A stretch of 64,000 nt of DNA from NCBI GenBank assembly GCA_028280065.1, contig JANQMN010000142.1:32706-96705 (forward strand), read 5' to 3'. The position numbers were made by a program, and so were the translations under genes. Positions 1-8,133 of the stretch are shown one piece after another. Below the pieces are notes generated by a model. The model was not told where the DNA came from. It did not search any database and worked only from the letters and a program-made list of their open reading frames with translations. Each line of letters opens with the position of its first letter. The stretch's first letter is position 1. This DNA comes from Hahella sp. GTDB lineage: Bacteria > Pseudomonadota > Gammaproteobacteria > Pseudomonadales > Oleiphilaceae.

Positions 1-300
1 ACGCATTGTATTCTTCACTGGTAAAGTCCGATTGAAAATTTTGCCGCTACTTTAACAGGTCGGCTCAACAATTCTTCTGTACCGACTCACATTTCCATCA
101 ATTAGACCCAATGCCGGTGTCTATTCCGGCTGCCCGGCAATGGCTTCAAAACGAGGAGAAAAGATTGACCGGTTATACTCGCCTGGATACATTCGTTGCA
201 GTCATTGGAAAAAAAATAGCGGTGTTGATTGGATACGGTTGGGTTCAGAATCAAACTGAGATAGTCTTAATCCATTGCCCTATTTGACCGCCAACCGACC
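1..300. other. Upstream region without a confident gene
   Basis: No reading frame in this stretch could be supported as a gene; at most it could hold the last few codons of an upstream gene. It should contain the promoter of the serine hydrolase that starts at 301. No strong Shine-Dalgarno is visible before that ATG and no hairpin or repeat stands out. Confidence 0.4.
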
Positions 301-1404
301 ATGTCCAGTTGTCAGCTCACCCGGCTTTGCCTTGCTGCTTATCTACTAACCCTGCTCAGTGCTTGCGCCGGGGTTAGCCCGGCACCGGTTCAATTAGCCG
401 ACGGTCTTGCAGTCGCCAGCCCGCAGTCCCAAGCGATTGACGGTAAACGTTTGGCGAGCGCCCACAATAATATCTGGGAGCCGCGGAGCTCTACGATCAC
501 TCCTAATATCCGAAAGATGAAGGATTATGTCGGCATCGACAGCATGCTTGTCGCCCGCAACAACAAACTGATATTCGAGAAATATTACAACGGCTTCGGG
601 ATTGACCGGCCCCATTATGTCGCCTCATTGGGAAAGAGCTTGTTTTCGGCATTACTGGGCGTGGTGATCGATAAGGGCCTCATTGCGGGAACGGAGCAAA
701 GTATCTATGAACTGATGCCCTATCAGGACATTGCCCATTGGAATGCCGATAAACAGGCCATCCAAGTGAAGCATTTGCTTACCATGTCGACCGGCTGGCA
801 GTGCGGAAGTATTCTAGACTATGACACTCACTGCGGCGCGCTAATGGAACAACAGCAAGATCCGTTCAAATGGATACTGGATTTACCCATGGCAGCAACT
901 CCGGGCAGCCAGTTTAACTATAACGATGCAACGCCCAAATTCATCGCAGCCAGCATGGCTTTGGCAACCCGCCAGGCTCCGGCGGAGCTTTACCGCAAAC
1001 ATTTTGTAGACCCCATGCAGATGCAAAACAACCTGTTCGAGAACCAGGCGCTGACCAGCCGGGAAATGCTGAAATTCGGCCTGTTGTTTTTGAATGGCGG
1101 CAGATGGCAGGAGCAACAAATACTCTCGCCCGACTGGGTAAGTCAGTCTACGTCTATCCAGTTTGAATTTCCCGGCGGAAGACGGATTAAGGGCTATGGC
1201 TACTACTGGTGGATCGGCGAGTTTCAGTTCGATAACCGGACCGTGGATGGCTTCTATGCAGCCGGTAACGGAGGCCAATATATCATGGTGATTCCGCAAT
1301 TCAAGTTGGTGTCCGTTTTTACCGGAAGCGCCTACAACGCAACGAACTACATGCAGCAGGCATTTGAAATCATGGAACGTTTCATTCTTCCCGCAGTGCA
1401 ATAA
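301..1404 (+). CDS. Serine hydrolase, beta-lactamase (class C/esterase) family, lipoprotein
   Basis: A 367-residue protein of the beta-lactamase-related serine hydrolase family. The N-terminus is a lipoprotein signal with lipobox LLSAC (Cys at about residue 22), so it should be membrane-anchored in the periplasm or outer membrane. The catalytic SxxK motif is visible as SLGK (about residues 109-112), and a YND motif near residue 206 fits the YxN box. The usual KTG/HTG third box is not obvious; GNGGQY near residue 323 sits in its place, as in many esterase or peptidase members. The substrate cannot be told from sequence. Next gene on the same strand (RDD protein) is 132 nt away, so they are probably separate transcripts. 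Confidence 0.85.
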   Translation: MSSCQLTRLCLAAYLLTLLSACAGVSPAPVQLADGLAVASPQSQAIDGKRLASAHNNIWEPRSSTITPNIRKMKDYVGIDSMLVARNNKLIFEKYYNGFGIDRPHYVASLGKSLFSALLGVVIDKGLIAGTEQSIYELMPYQDIAHWNADKQAIQVKHLLTMSTGWQCGSILDYDTHCGALMEQQQDPFKWILDLPMAATPGSQFNYNDATPKFIAASMALATRQAPAELYRKHFVDPMQMQNNLFENQALTSREMLKFGLLFLNGGRWQEQQILSPDWVSQSTSIQFEFPGGRRIKGYGYYWWIGEFQFDNRTVDGFYAAGNGGQYIMVIPQFKLVSVFTGSAYNATNYMQQAFEIMERFILPAVQ

Positions 1405-1536
1405 GTAACAGGTTTGTTGCTGTTTTTTTGCACATCATTTGATAGACTTTTGCTGCAAGCGAGTAGAGAACGGAATCTGAAAGCAGAGAACGTACCCTTT
1501 CGTATTAATCTGTTCACTTAGTAAAGGACCAAAACT

Positions 1537-2025
1537 ATGTCTGATGTTTATGCCCCCCCTCAAAGCCAACTGGAAGAACTGGAAAAGTTTGAATTAGCCA
1601 GCCGGGGATCCCGCTTAGGCGCTGCTATCATCGATGGCATCATCAATATGCTCACCGTGATTCCTTTGATGATGGCTCTCGGCATGTGGGAAATGGTCAT
1701 CGGAGGAGAAGAACCCGGCCTGATGTTTACTGTCGGTGTCGGCCTGGCATCATTTGTCTTATTTGCATTGATTCACGGTTACTTTCTGGCAACCGGCGGC
1801 CAGACCATCGGGAAAAAAATCCTGGGAATTCGCATGGTTGACATGCAGGATCAAATTCTCCCGGTACCCAGTATTCTCGGTAAACGCTACCTGCCGATTA
1901 CCTTGGTCAGCATGATCCCACTGATCGGCCAGATACTGCCGATGATCGATATCTTATTCATTTTCCGCAAAGACCGGCGCTGTATTCACGACCTCATCGC
2001 CGGAACCAAAGTGGTGCTTGCCTAA
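1537..2025 (+). CDS. RDD family integral membrane protein
   Basis: A 162-residue protein matching the RDD family. SRGSRLGAAIIDG near residue 26 gives the typical Arg and Asp residues at the start of the first membrane helix; two more hydrophobic segments follow (about 60-85 and 118-145), then a basic cytoplasmic tail. GQTIGKKILGIRMV is the usual conserved loop. A Shine-Dalgarno (AAAGGA) lies 5-10 nt before ATG 1537. RDD proteins are poorly characterised; some are linked to ion transport, but nothing here allows a specific function. The last 72 nt overlap the 3' end of the convergent HAD phosphatase gene. Confidence 0.8.
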   Translation: MSDVYAPPQSQLEELEKFELASRGSRLGAAIIDGIINMLTVIPLMMALGMWEMVIGGEEPGLMFTVGVGLASFVLFALIHGYFLATGGQTIGKKILGIRMVDMQDQILPVPSILGKRYLPITLVSMIPLIGQILPMIDILFIFRKDRRCIHDLIAGTKVVLA

Positions 2026-2871
2026 CTTGAAATATTTCGCCAGATAGGTAGCAACACCATGCTGGTCGCAAGCAGAAGTTTTCTGAAATGCGGCCAGCTT
2101 GCTTTTGAGTTCGTCCTGACCATTCTCCATCACAATGGGCATTGTTACCATTTCCAGCATTTCAAGATCGTTCATGCCGTCTCCAAATGCCATCGTATTT
2201 AGCTTGCCAAAAGCCGCAGAGGAATCTTCCGTTAGTTTAATAAGCTTTGCCAAACCCGTAGCCTTATTGACCATCGCCGGCATGACTTCCAATGTATTCG
2301 GCAGGGAAAAAGTAACATGGACGGGCTGCTTAACCTCACTTTTGATGCGCCGGTGTAGTGTTTGCAACCTATCTGGCTCGCCGACAAAAAACAATTTTAA
2401 AACATCTGTCAGCCGGCGGGGACAAAACTCGACTATTTCGTAGCCATATCCTGAAATCTCGTGCAACCGGCGTAGCTTTTCATTCGGTTCTTCAACGAGC
2501 CAGCCGTCAGCGGTATAGATATTTCGATGCACCCGAAAACCTTGTGAAACATCCAATAGGCACTCAAGTGTCGGTTCTGGCAAAACCTGCTTATCGAGCA
2601 ACTGTCCGGAAGCATCATGCACCATCGCGCCATTCGATGTAATCATGGCCACCGATCTGTCCAGGGGAGCGAGTAAAGGTTCAGCGTCCCGTATATGACG
2701 GCCTGTGGCAACAGCAAAGGTTATTCCGCTATCCACCACTCTGCGTAAGCACTCAATGGATTGTTGACTCAATTGGTGATCGGAGCCGAGCAGAGTGCCG
2801 TCTAAATCCGACACCACAAGATGACGAGTTACGGGGTCCTGCGAGACCAAATTTACTTGTCGATATTCCAT
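1954..2871 (-). CDS. Cof-type HAD-IIB family hydrolase (sugar/nucleotide phosphatase-like)
   Basis: A 305-residue HAD-superfamily phosphatase. Motif I is SDLDGTLLG (nucleophile Asp about 22), a Thr/Ser motif II is in ITSNG, and motif IV is FGDGMNDLEM near residue 231. The cap insertion between motifs puts it in the Cof (IIB) group, which act on sugar phosphates, flavin phosphates or similar metabolites. ATG 2871 has AAGGA 6 nt upstream, and that SD overlaps the stop of the VOC gene, so the two genes are co-transcribed. The C-terminal tail of about 24 residues extends past the HAD fold and is encoded opposite the end of the RDD gene. Confidence 0.85.
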   Translation of the reverse strand: MEYRQVNLVSQDPVTRHLVVSDLDGTLLGSDHQLSQQSIECLRRVVDSGITFAVATGRHIRDAEPLLAPLDRSVAMITSNGAMVHDASGQLLDKQVLPEPTLECLLDVSQGFRVHRNIYTADGWLVEEPNEKLRRLHEISGYGYEIVEFCPRRLTDVLKLFFVGEPDRLQTLHRRIKSEVKQPVHVTFSLPNTLEVMPAMVNKATGLAKLIKLTEDSSAAFGKLNTMAFGDGMNDLEMLEMVTMPIVMENGQDELKSKLAAFQKTSACDQHGVATYLAKYFKLGKHHFGSGDEVVNTAPVFAENE

Positions 2872-2880
2872 GGCAGTTCC

Positions 2881-3270
2881 TTAAATGGTGATTTCAATCC
2901 GGTTTTCTTCCGGGTCCAACACGCAGCTTTCGTAATAGCCATCCCCTGTCCAGCGCGGCTCACCGACTATTCTGAAGCCGCCCTGCCGGAGTTTCTCCGT
3001 GAGTTCGTTGACAACCTCTTCGCTACCGACAGAAATCGCCAGATGCGCCAAGCCTAACTTGGGCAGCGTTGAAAAAGCCGACTTTGGCGGAATTTTCTTC
3101 ATTGTCATTAACTCCAAACGACAACCGCTTTCCGATTCCAGAAAGTAGGATGCAAACTCCTTTTCTGCATTAACATATTTTTTGCCCGGCTTCATTTGGA
3201 AATACTGGCTGTAAAACTGCCGCATCACTTCCAGTTCATAGGTCCAGATTGCTACATGTTCGATTCTCAT
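2881..3270 (-). CDS. VOC (glyoxalase/bleomycin resistance) superfamily protein
   Basis: A 129-residue single VOC-domain protein. It opens with MRIEHVAIWTYELEVM, giving the first metal-ligand His, and ends with DPEENRIEI, the usual last beta strand with a Glu ligand. The ATG at 3270 was chosen over an upstream in-frame codon because GGAGTG lies at SD distance and homologues start at this point. It is first in an operon with the HAD phosphatase (9-nt gap) and is divergent from the LysR regulator 112 nt away, which makes it a plausible LysR target. The substrate is unknown; metal-dependent isomerase or lyase activity is the family expectation. Confidence 0.8.
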   Translation of the reverse strand: MRIEHVAIWTYELEVMRQFYSQYFQMKPGKKYVNAEKEFASYFLESESGCRLELMTMKKIPPKSAFSTLPKLGLAHLAISVGSEEVVNELTEKLRQGGFRIVGEPRWTGDGYYESCVLDPEENRIEITI

Positions 3271-3306
3271 GAGACCACTCCATTCGCGGTGCAACACCAA
3301 TTGCTT

Positions 3307-3317
3307 GTCACAGTGAC
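3307..3317. promoter_or_regulatory. Palindrome in the LysR/VOC divergent promoter region
   Basis: GTCACAGTGAC is a perfect odd palindrome (arms GTCAC/GTGAC) in the 112-nt gap between the VOC-HAD operon and the divergent LysR gene. The flanking DNA up to 3382 is very AT-rich, as expected for a promoter. LysR-type regulators usually bind such dyads between themselves and a divergent target, so an operator role is inferred. Confidence 0.35.
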
Positions 3318-3382
3318 GAGTATCAAGCACACTTAAAAACAAGTAAAACTAATTTTTTCTATATTAAAAAATAAATTTATTT

Positions 3383-4282
3383 ATGCAGCATCTTCTTCCC
3401 CACTTACCCTATTTCACCGAAGTAGCCAGAACAAAGAGCTTTACCAAGGCTGCCGAGGAACTCAATATTACCCAGGCAGCAGTGAGCTATCAGGTCAAGC
3501 AGTTAGAAGAGAAAGTCGGCGTCCAGCTGATACTCAGGCAATCCGGAAGCCAGCTCAAACTTACCGCTGCCGGGGAGAACCTGGCCAAAGAGTATGCCTA
3601 TTGCGCAAAGCGCTTAACGCAAGCCTTGCGGCAACTGCATCACAACGAAAATCATGGTGAGATCCGCATTTCTGCGCCCGTGGATTTTGGCAGCCTCCTG
3701 ATGCCAAAAGTGATCTCTTGGCTCATGCAGCATTTTCCCGGACTCTGGATTGATTTACATACCAGCGATCAAATCGTCGACCTGCACCGTTCACGCTGGG
3801 AGTTGGCCGTCAGAGTCAATAGTCAACTGCAAGTCAGGCACTCAAGACCACTTCTGCAAAGCAGGATTAAACTAGTCGCGAGCCCAAATTACCTGAAACG
3901 AACCGGAAACCTACAAAACCTCGGGCAGTTGGAACAGCACGTCGCACTTATCCGGCAAGGCTCGAAAATGCGCAGTTGGACCCGTTTGCTAGAGATTGAC
4001 AATCTTTCTCCGGATGTGTTGCGCTCCCGCCTGGTGCTTGGGAACTCCTTTGCCCTCCGCCAGGCGGCGCTGGTGGATCTGGGCATCGCTATCCTCCCGG
4101 CGTTTATTGTTCACGACGACTTGCTTTCCGGACAGCTAGTTTCCCTGCTACCCCGGAAAACCGACGAAATGCCCGCCGCCAGTTTCTTTCTCGCCTCCAT
4201 CGACACCCCGCAATCCGACAGTTACGAAACTTGCCTAAGAGATGCTTTTCGAGCAGTTTATGGCGAAATAATCGAGGGCTGA
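3383..4282 (+). CDS. LysR family transcriptional regulator
   Basis: A 299-residue LysR-type regulator. The N-terminal winged helix-turn-helix is clear (about residues 10-60, with KSFTKAAEELNITQAAVSYQVKQLE). The remainder is a periplasmic-binding-like effector domain, of the GcvA/AmpR style (ISAPVDFGSLLMPK, SPNYL). It is transcribed divergently from the VOC-HAD operon, the standard arrangement for LysR autoregulation plus control of a neighbour. The GlgC-like gene begins only 37 nt downstream on the same strand, so some read-through is possible. The effector cannot be deduced. Confidence 0.9.
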   Translation: MQHLLPHLPYFTEVARTKSFTKAAEELNITQAAVSYQVKQLEEKVGVQLILRQSGSQLKLTAAGENLAKEYAYCAKRLTQALRQLHHNENHGEIRISAPVDFGSLLMPKVISWLMQHFPGLWIDLHTSDQIVDLHRSRWELAVRVNSQLQVRHSRPLLQSRIKLVASPNYLKRTGNLQNLGQLEQHVALIRQGSKMRSWTRLLEIDNLSPDVLRSRLVLGNSFALRQAALVDLGIAILPAFIVHDDLLSGQLVSLLPRKTDEMPAASFFLASIDTPQSDSYETCLRDAFRAVYGEIIEG

Positions 4283-4319
4283 GCTACACTTCTGAATACG
4301 ACCGCAACGGAGCGTCCAG

Positions 4320-5567
4320 GTGTTTGGTGGCATAAAAACCAGCTACAACGTTTTAAAAAAAACGACAGCCGTCGTTTTGGCAGGCGGTAGAGGTTCCGGG
4401 CTTAAGGAGCTTACCGAAAAAACAGCAAAACCGGCTGTGCCTATCGCCGGAAACTACCGCATTATTGACTTCGTCCTGTCTAACTGTGTCAATTCCGGCA
4501 TCCGCAGTATCGGCGTCATTACCCAATATATGTCTGACACCTTGATTCGGCATATACAAATGGGCTGGGGGCGTACAACTTCCGACAGTAGTGGCGGGGT
4601 AATCGTCATACCCGCCCAGCAACGGACCGGCGACAGTTGGTTTCGAGGCACCGCGGATGCAATCTATCAAAACATGGATCTGGTGAATCCGGAACGCACC
4701 GACCGGCTTTTAATCCTTTCCGGAGATCAAGTCTATAAAATGGATTATTCCGGTCTGATTGCCCAGCACATTGAGCAAAAAGCCGACCTGACCATCGCCT
4801 GTACCCAACAACCGGTGGCCGGCAGCCCCAAGTATGGAGCATTTCAAATCAAGCCGGATCACCGGCTGACGTCTGTTCCCAATGACCCGCACCAAGCAGC
4901 CTCTAACGAAACGCCGCATAATCGCGTCTACTCCATGGGGATTCACCTGTTTAATATCGACTGTCTGCAGCAAGAACTGCAAAGAGCAATCAGCAGCGGT
5001 GCTTATGAACATAACCTGGAAACAGACGTTATTCCCGGGGTAATCCAACGTCATAAAGTCTACGGCCACATTTTTGACAAAGAAGACCAGGTTGGCAAAA
5101 CCCCCTATTGGCGACCCGCCAGTAATATTGACCAGTATTACGCCATTAACATGGATTTGATAGCCACCGTTCCCGACCTGGATCTCTACGACCGGAACTG
5201 GCCTATTCGGACCTTTCAATGGCAACGTGCCGGGGCCAAAATTCTGCATTCTCACGATACGCCAAGCGGCTGCGTTACCCGCTCGCTGCTGTCTGGTGGC
5301 GTTGTAGTGCGTTCGGCAACAATTGACCATTCGGTGTTAAGTGTCGATGTCCAGGTTGGCGAGTACAGTACGGTAAAGGACTCGGTAATCCTACCGGGGG
5401 CGAACATTGGCAAACGCTGCACGATTAACAACGCGATCATCGGTGAAGAGTGCCATGTCCCGGACGGCATGAAAATTGGCGTAAATCCCACGTTTGAAGG
5501 AAGCTTCTTTACAAGGTCGGAAGGGGGGATATTGCTGGTCACAAAATCCATGCTTAAACGCTTTTAA
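4320..5567 (+). CDS. glgC: GlgC-family (ADP-glucose pyrophosphorylase) paralogue lacking key catalytic residues
   Basis: A 415-residue protein, collinear over its whole length with GlgC (glucose-1-phosphate + ATP to ADP-glucose, glycogen synthesis): N-terminal nucleotidyltransferase fold and C-terminal left-handed beta helix. Conserved blocks are present (KPAVPIAGNYRIIDF, WFRGTADA, LYDRNWPIRT, GILLVT). Several active-site positions are changed: GGRGxRL reads GGRGSGL (Arg lost, about residue 27), GDH reads GDQ (137), the FxEKP sugar-phosphate motif is replaced by SVPND (about 185-189), and YWRDVGT reads YWRPASN (263-269), which removes a metal-binding Asp. The first metal Asp (136) remains. 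It is probably a regulatory or non-catalytic paralogue. Start is GTG 4320 with GGAG upstream. Confidence 0.85.
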   Translation: MFGGIKTSYNVLKKTTAVVLAGGRGSGLKELTEKTAKPAVPIAGNYRIIDFVLSNCVNSGIRSIGVITQYMSDTLIRHIQMGWGRTTSDSSGGVIVIPAQQRTGDSWFRGTADAIYQNMDLVNPERTDRLLILSGDQVYKMDYSGLIAQHIEQKADLTIACTQQPVAGSPKYGAFQIKPDHRLTSVPNDPHQAASNETPHNRVYSMGIHLFNIDCLQQELQRAISSGAYEHNLETDVIPGVIQRHKVYGHIFDKEDQVGKTPYWRPASNIDQYYAINMDLIATVPDLDLYDRNWPIRTFQWQRAGAKILHSHDTPSGCVTRSLLSGGVVVRSATIDHSVLSVDVQVGEYSTVKDSVILPGANIGKRCTINNAIIGEECHVPDGMKIGVNPTFEGSFFTRSEGGILLVTKSMLKRF

Positions 5568-5573
5568 GCTCAG

Positions 5574-6113
5574 TTGACACTTGAGGTTGCATTGCATCTA
5601 CAGGAAACACCACGCCTACGGTTCCGGCAAATCAATCAGCAGGATGCCGAATTTATTTTTTCTTTATACAGCTCTCCCGCATTTCGCCAGTTTGTCGCAG
5701 ACAAAGGTTTCACTTCTGCAGAAGACGCCAGGCAGTTTATCCGGGATACGCTTATGGCAATGTACCGACAGCATTCACTCGGATTGCATTTGGTGGAACG
5801 CAAGGATGACCGGCAAGCCATTGGCATCTGCGGCCTCATTCGGCGTCAAGGCTTAAAGGATGTCGATCTGGGATTCGGCTACCTGCCGGAGTTCGAGAGC
5901 AAAGGTTACGGCGAGGAAGCGGCCCGCGCAGCCCTGGCAGTCGCGGCAGCCGATCTGCAACTGCCAAGAGTCGTCGCAATCACGCTGTCCAACAACAACC
6001 GCAGTATCAAACTTTTAAGGAAACTGGGATTTCACTACGAACGGGTTCATGAAGTGCTCGACAAGGGCGTGACAGTGGACTTGTGGTCCGTTAGCCTCAA
6101 TCAGCAACCATAA
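5574..6113 (+). CDS. GNAT family N-acetyltransferase (RimJ/RimL-like)
   Basis: A 179-residue GNAT acetyltransferase of the ribosomal-protein type. The N-terminus ETPRLRFRQINQQDAEFIF is the standard opening of RimJ/RimL-like enzymes. The acetyl-CoA-binding motif region is visible as YLPEFESKGYGEEAARAAL (about 106-124), followed by LSNNNRSIKLLRKLGF, the conserved last helix/strand. Only 6 nt separate it from the stop of the GlgC-like gene, so it is probably co-transcribed. The start is taken as TTG 5574; no good SD is visible and a start a few codons later is possible. The substrate is unknown (protein N-terminus or small amine). Confidence 0.8.
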   Translation: MTLEVALHLQETPRLRFRQINQQDAEFIFSLYSSPAFRQFVADKGFTSAEDARQFIRDTLMAMYRQHSLGLHLVERKDDRQAIGICGLIRRQGLKDVDLGFGYLPEFESKGYGEEAARAALAVAAADLQLPRVVAITLSNNNRSIKLLRKLGFHYERVHEVLDKGVTVDLWSVSLNQQP

Positions 6114-6238
6114 GAGAATGAGTACTATCTATTTAATTAGAAAGTATTATCCTTTCCATTCCACGATGGGCGTAGAATGATTTCAATAATCGGCAACCGG
6201 TATATTTCCCAGACGTTTCAGTATGATAACGAATTAAG

Positions 6239-7045
6239 ATGCTTGTAATGGAATTCTATCAGCAGATCCAATCGACTATCCTTTACAGGTGGTTTCGCTG
6301 CTGGCTGCTAACAACAGGATTTCTCGCTGTTCTTCCGTCTTTTGCCACAGCAGAAAACCAGGTAAAGGTGGCCGTTGACGACTATGCACCCTGGAAGATC
6401 GTCGAGCATGGCGTACTTACAGGCGGCATCGATATCATGCTTACCGACTATATTTTCGACCAGCTAGGAATGGACACCTTATACGAGGTATTTCCCTGGA
6501 AAAGATGCCTGCATAATATGGAACGCGGTACCAGCGATTTTATCAGCGGCGTTCTTCGGACACCGGAACGCGAAGCCTACCTTCACTTTATCCAACCCGC
6601 TTATAAAACGAAATCGGTAAAGGTATTTTATGTCAAGAAAGGCCACGGCGCGGAGTTTTCCGAACTGGCGCACTTTCGCCAGCAACTGGTCGGTTATTTA
6701 CGTGGCGCAAAATATTTTAAGGAGTTCGACAACGACCATTTCATTAACAAGCAGGAGTTGGACTCAGATGCCCAGGCGCTGAAACTGGTTGCAGCCGACC
6801 GTCTGGATGCCGCAATCCTGACCATGGAAAACGGCGAGTTTCTACTCTCGCGGCATCCGGAACTCCGAGAACAGATTGAACTTGCCGAATACAGCTATGA
6901 AAAATCCATCAACGTGTATTTCGCCATCTCCAAGAAGTCCTGGTTGCTGGACCACAAGGATGCCGTACAGCAAGTTGTTCAAGAAGCCGTGGAATCTAAA
7001 CATGTTGAGAAGCTGATTAGCGGTTTTTTCGCTAAAAGACCGTAG
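6239..7045 (+). CDS. Periplasmic solute-binding protein, family 3-like
   Basis: A 268-residue exported protein with an N-terminal signal (hydrophobic about 20-35, cleavage near TAEN) followed by a bacterial extracellular solute-binding fold typical of amino-acid ABC binding proteins (VAVDDYAPWKIVE, GGIDIMLTDYIF). No transporter permease or ATPase gene is nearby, so it is an orphan; many such proteins in marine gammaproteobacteria act as sensors or have unknown ligands. Either Met 1 or Met 4 could be the start. A second protein of the same type occurs at 51834, and the two look distantly related. Confidence 0.7.
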   Translation: MLVMEFYQQIQSTILYRWFRCWLLTTGFLAVLPSFATAENQVKVAVDDYAPWKIVEHGVLTGGIDIMLTDYIFDQLGMDTLYEVFPWKRCLHNMERGTSDFISGVLRTPEREAYLHFIQPAYKTKSVKVFYVKKGHGAEFSELAHFRQQLVGYLRGAKYFKEFDNDHFINKQELDSDAQALKLVAADRLDAAILTMENGEFLLSRHPELREQIELAEYSYEKSINVYFAISKKSWLLDHKDAVQQVVQEAVESKHVEKLISGFFAKRP

Positions 7046-7087
7046 GTATGATGCCTGCGTGAATAGTTGTCGCCTGAAAGTTGAAGA

Positions 7088-7121
7088 CCCTCTCTTTCGC
7101 TAAACCACGATTCAGAGAGGG
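7088..7121. terminator. Hairpin between convergent genes
   Basis: CCCTCTCT and AGAGAGGG form a perfect 8-bp stem around an 18-nt loop in the gap between the binding-protein gene (plus) and the outer-membrane barrel gene (minus). No U-tract follows on either strand, so intrinsic termination is uncertain, but its position between converging genes suits a bidirectional stop. Confidence 0.35.
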
Positions 7122-7166
7122 ACCGTTAATGTTGGCGCCAAAGGCTCTCGATCCGGAAAATTAATC

Positions 7167-7982
7167 CTAGAGTACGTATTGAACGCCGATGGTTAAAGCC
7201 GTTATCGTCTCTTCTGTTTCTACCTTCCAACCGGCAAAATTACCGCTGTTATCTTCATCGGCAGACATATCATATTTCTGATAGCGTAAATCAGCATAGC
7301 ACCTGAATTTATCATTGACCGGATATGTCCAGGTAAAACCCAAGCTAAATCCGTCGGAATCCCCTTCAAATTTAAACGGATCGCTAAAGTTGTCGCTATA
7401 CTCGCCATCCATGAAGGCATAGGCCAGACTAGCCGACATAAATCCCGCATTTCCTACCCCCCAGCCGTAACTGGCGCCCAGGAAAAAGCCACTCTCTTCA
7501 TAGGTCTGCTCATAGTTCGGTTCCAAATCCGCCAAACTGACATCCACTGACGGGAAGGTCGCATTGCCACCGCCTTTCGGATCAATGGTGGTCTCACCAC
7601 TGATATAGCCGGCAAAAACATTCACGGAATCCCACACGTTGTAGCCCAGGGTGAATGTGAAATCGGAACGTTCGATTTCCGCATCGTCTACGGCATAGGG
7701 TGCTGTGGATTCAGTCTCCGAACTCCCCAAGGTTTGATCCGCTTTCAACTTAGCAAAAAACTTATCGTAGACTAGGGTAACCGCACCTGTAACACTGAAT
7801 AATCCTTCACTGAAATCACCGGAAGCATTGGCGCTATCAGGAATATTGATATTTTGATCAAAGGACAAGTTCTTATACTGCAACCCGATATCCGGGACAA
7901 AGGTAATGCCAGAGTCCTCAGCCAGAGCAGTGCCGGTTAGCATTCCGGCTCCAATTAAGCCCGCCAACAGTTTAGTTTTCAT
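7167..7982 (-). CDS. Putative outer-membrane beta-barrel protein
   Basis: A 271-residue protein with a clear Sec signal (MKTKLLAGLIGAGMLTGTALA, cleaved after residue 21). The mature part alternates polar and hydrophobic residues in strands with turns rich in Asp, Gly and Asn, and ends in a short hydrophobic strand (GVQYVL), all typical of small outer-membrane barrels. GGGGAT 6 nt before ATG 7982 is a good SD. No named family is recognised. The kinase gene lies 152 nt upstream on the same strand, but the intervening gap is large enough for an own promoter. Confidence 0.65.
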   Translation of the reverse strand: MKTKLLAGLIGAGMLTGTALAEDSGITFVPDIGLQYKNLSFDQNINIPDSANASGDFSEGLFSVTGAVTLVYDKFFAKLKADQTLGSSETESTAPYAVDDAEIERSDFTFTLGYNVWDSVNVFAGYISGETTIDPKGGGNATFPSVDVSLADLEPNYEQTYEESGFFLGASYGWGVGNAGFMSASLAYAFMDGEYSDNFSDPFKFEGDSDGFSLGFTWTYPVNDKFRCYADLRYQKYDMSADEDNSGNFAGWKVETEETITALTIGVQYVL

Positions 7983-8133
7983 ATAGATCCCCTGTTCTTG
8001 AAGTTCGATTGCTTGGAGCGATTGAAAGCTGGACGCTCTTACTTCACTGCAGCATTATCCAACAGATGCTTTGGGCAATATCTTAATGTTTAGTGATTAC
8101 AGTTATAAGTAAAGCACATAAGCTGGGGTATGA

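Noticed and set aside
4606..5330. Minus-strand frames opposite the GlgC-like gene
   Set aside because: They are antisense shadows; the GlgC-like protein aligns along its full length.
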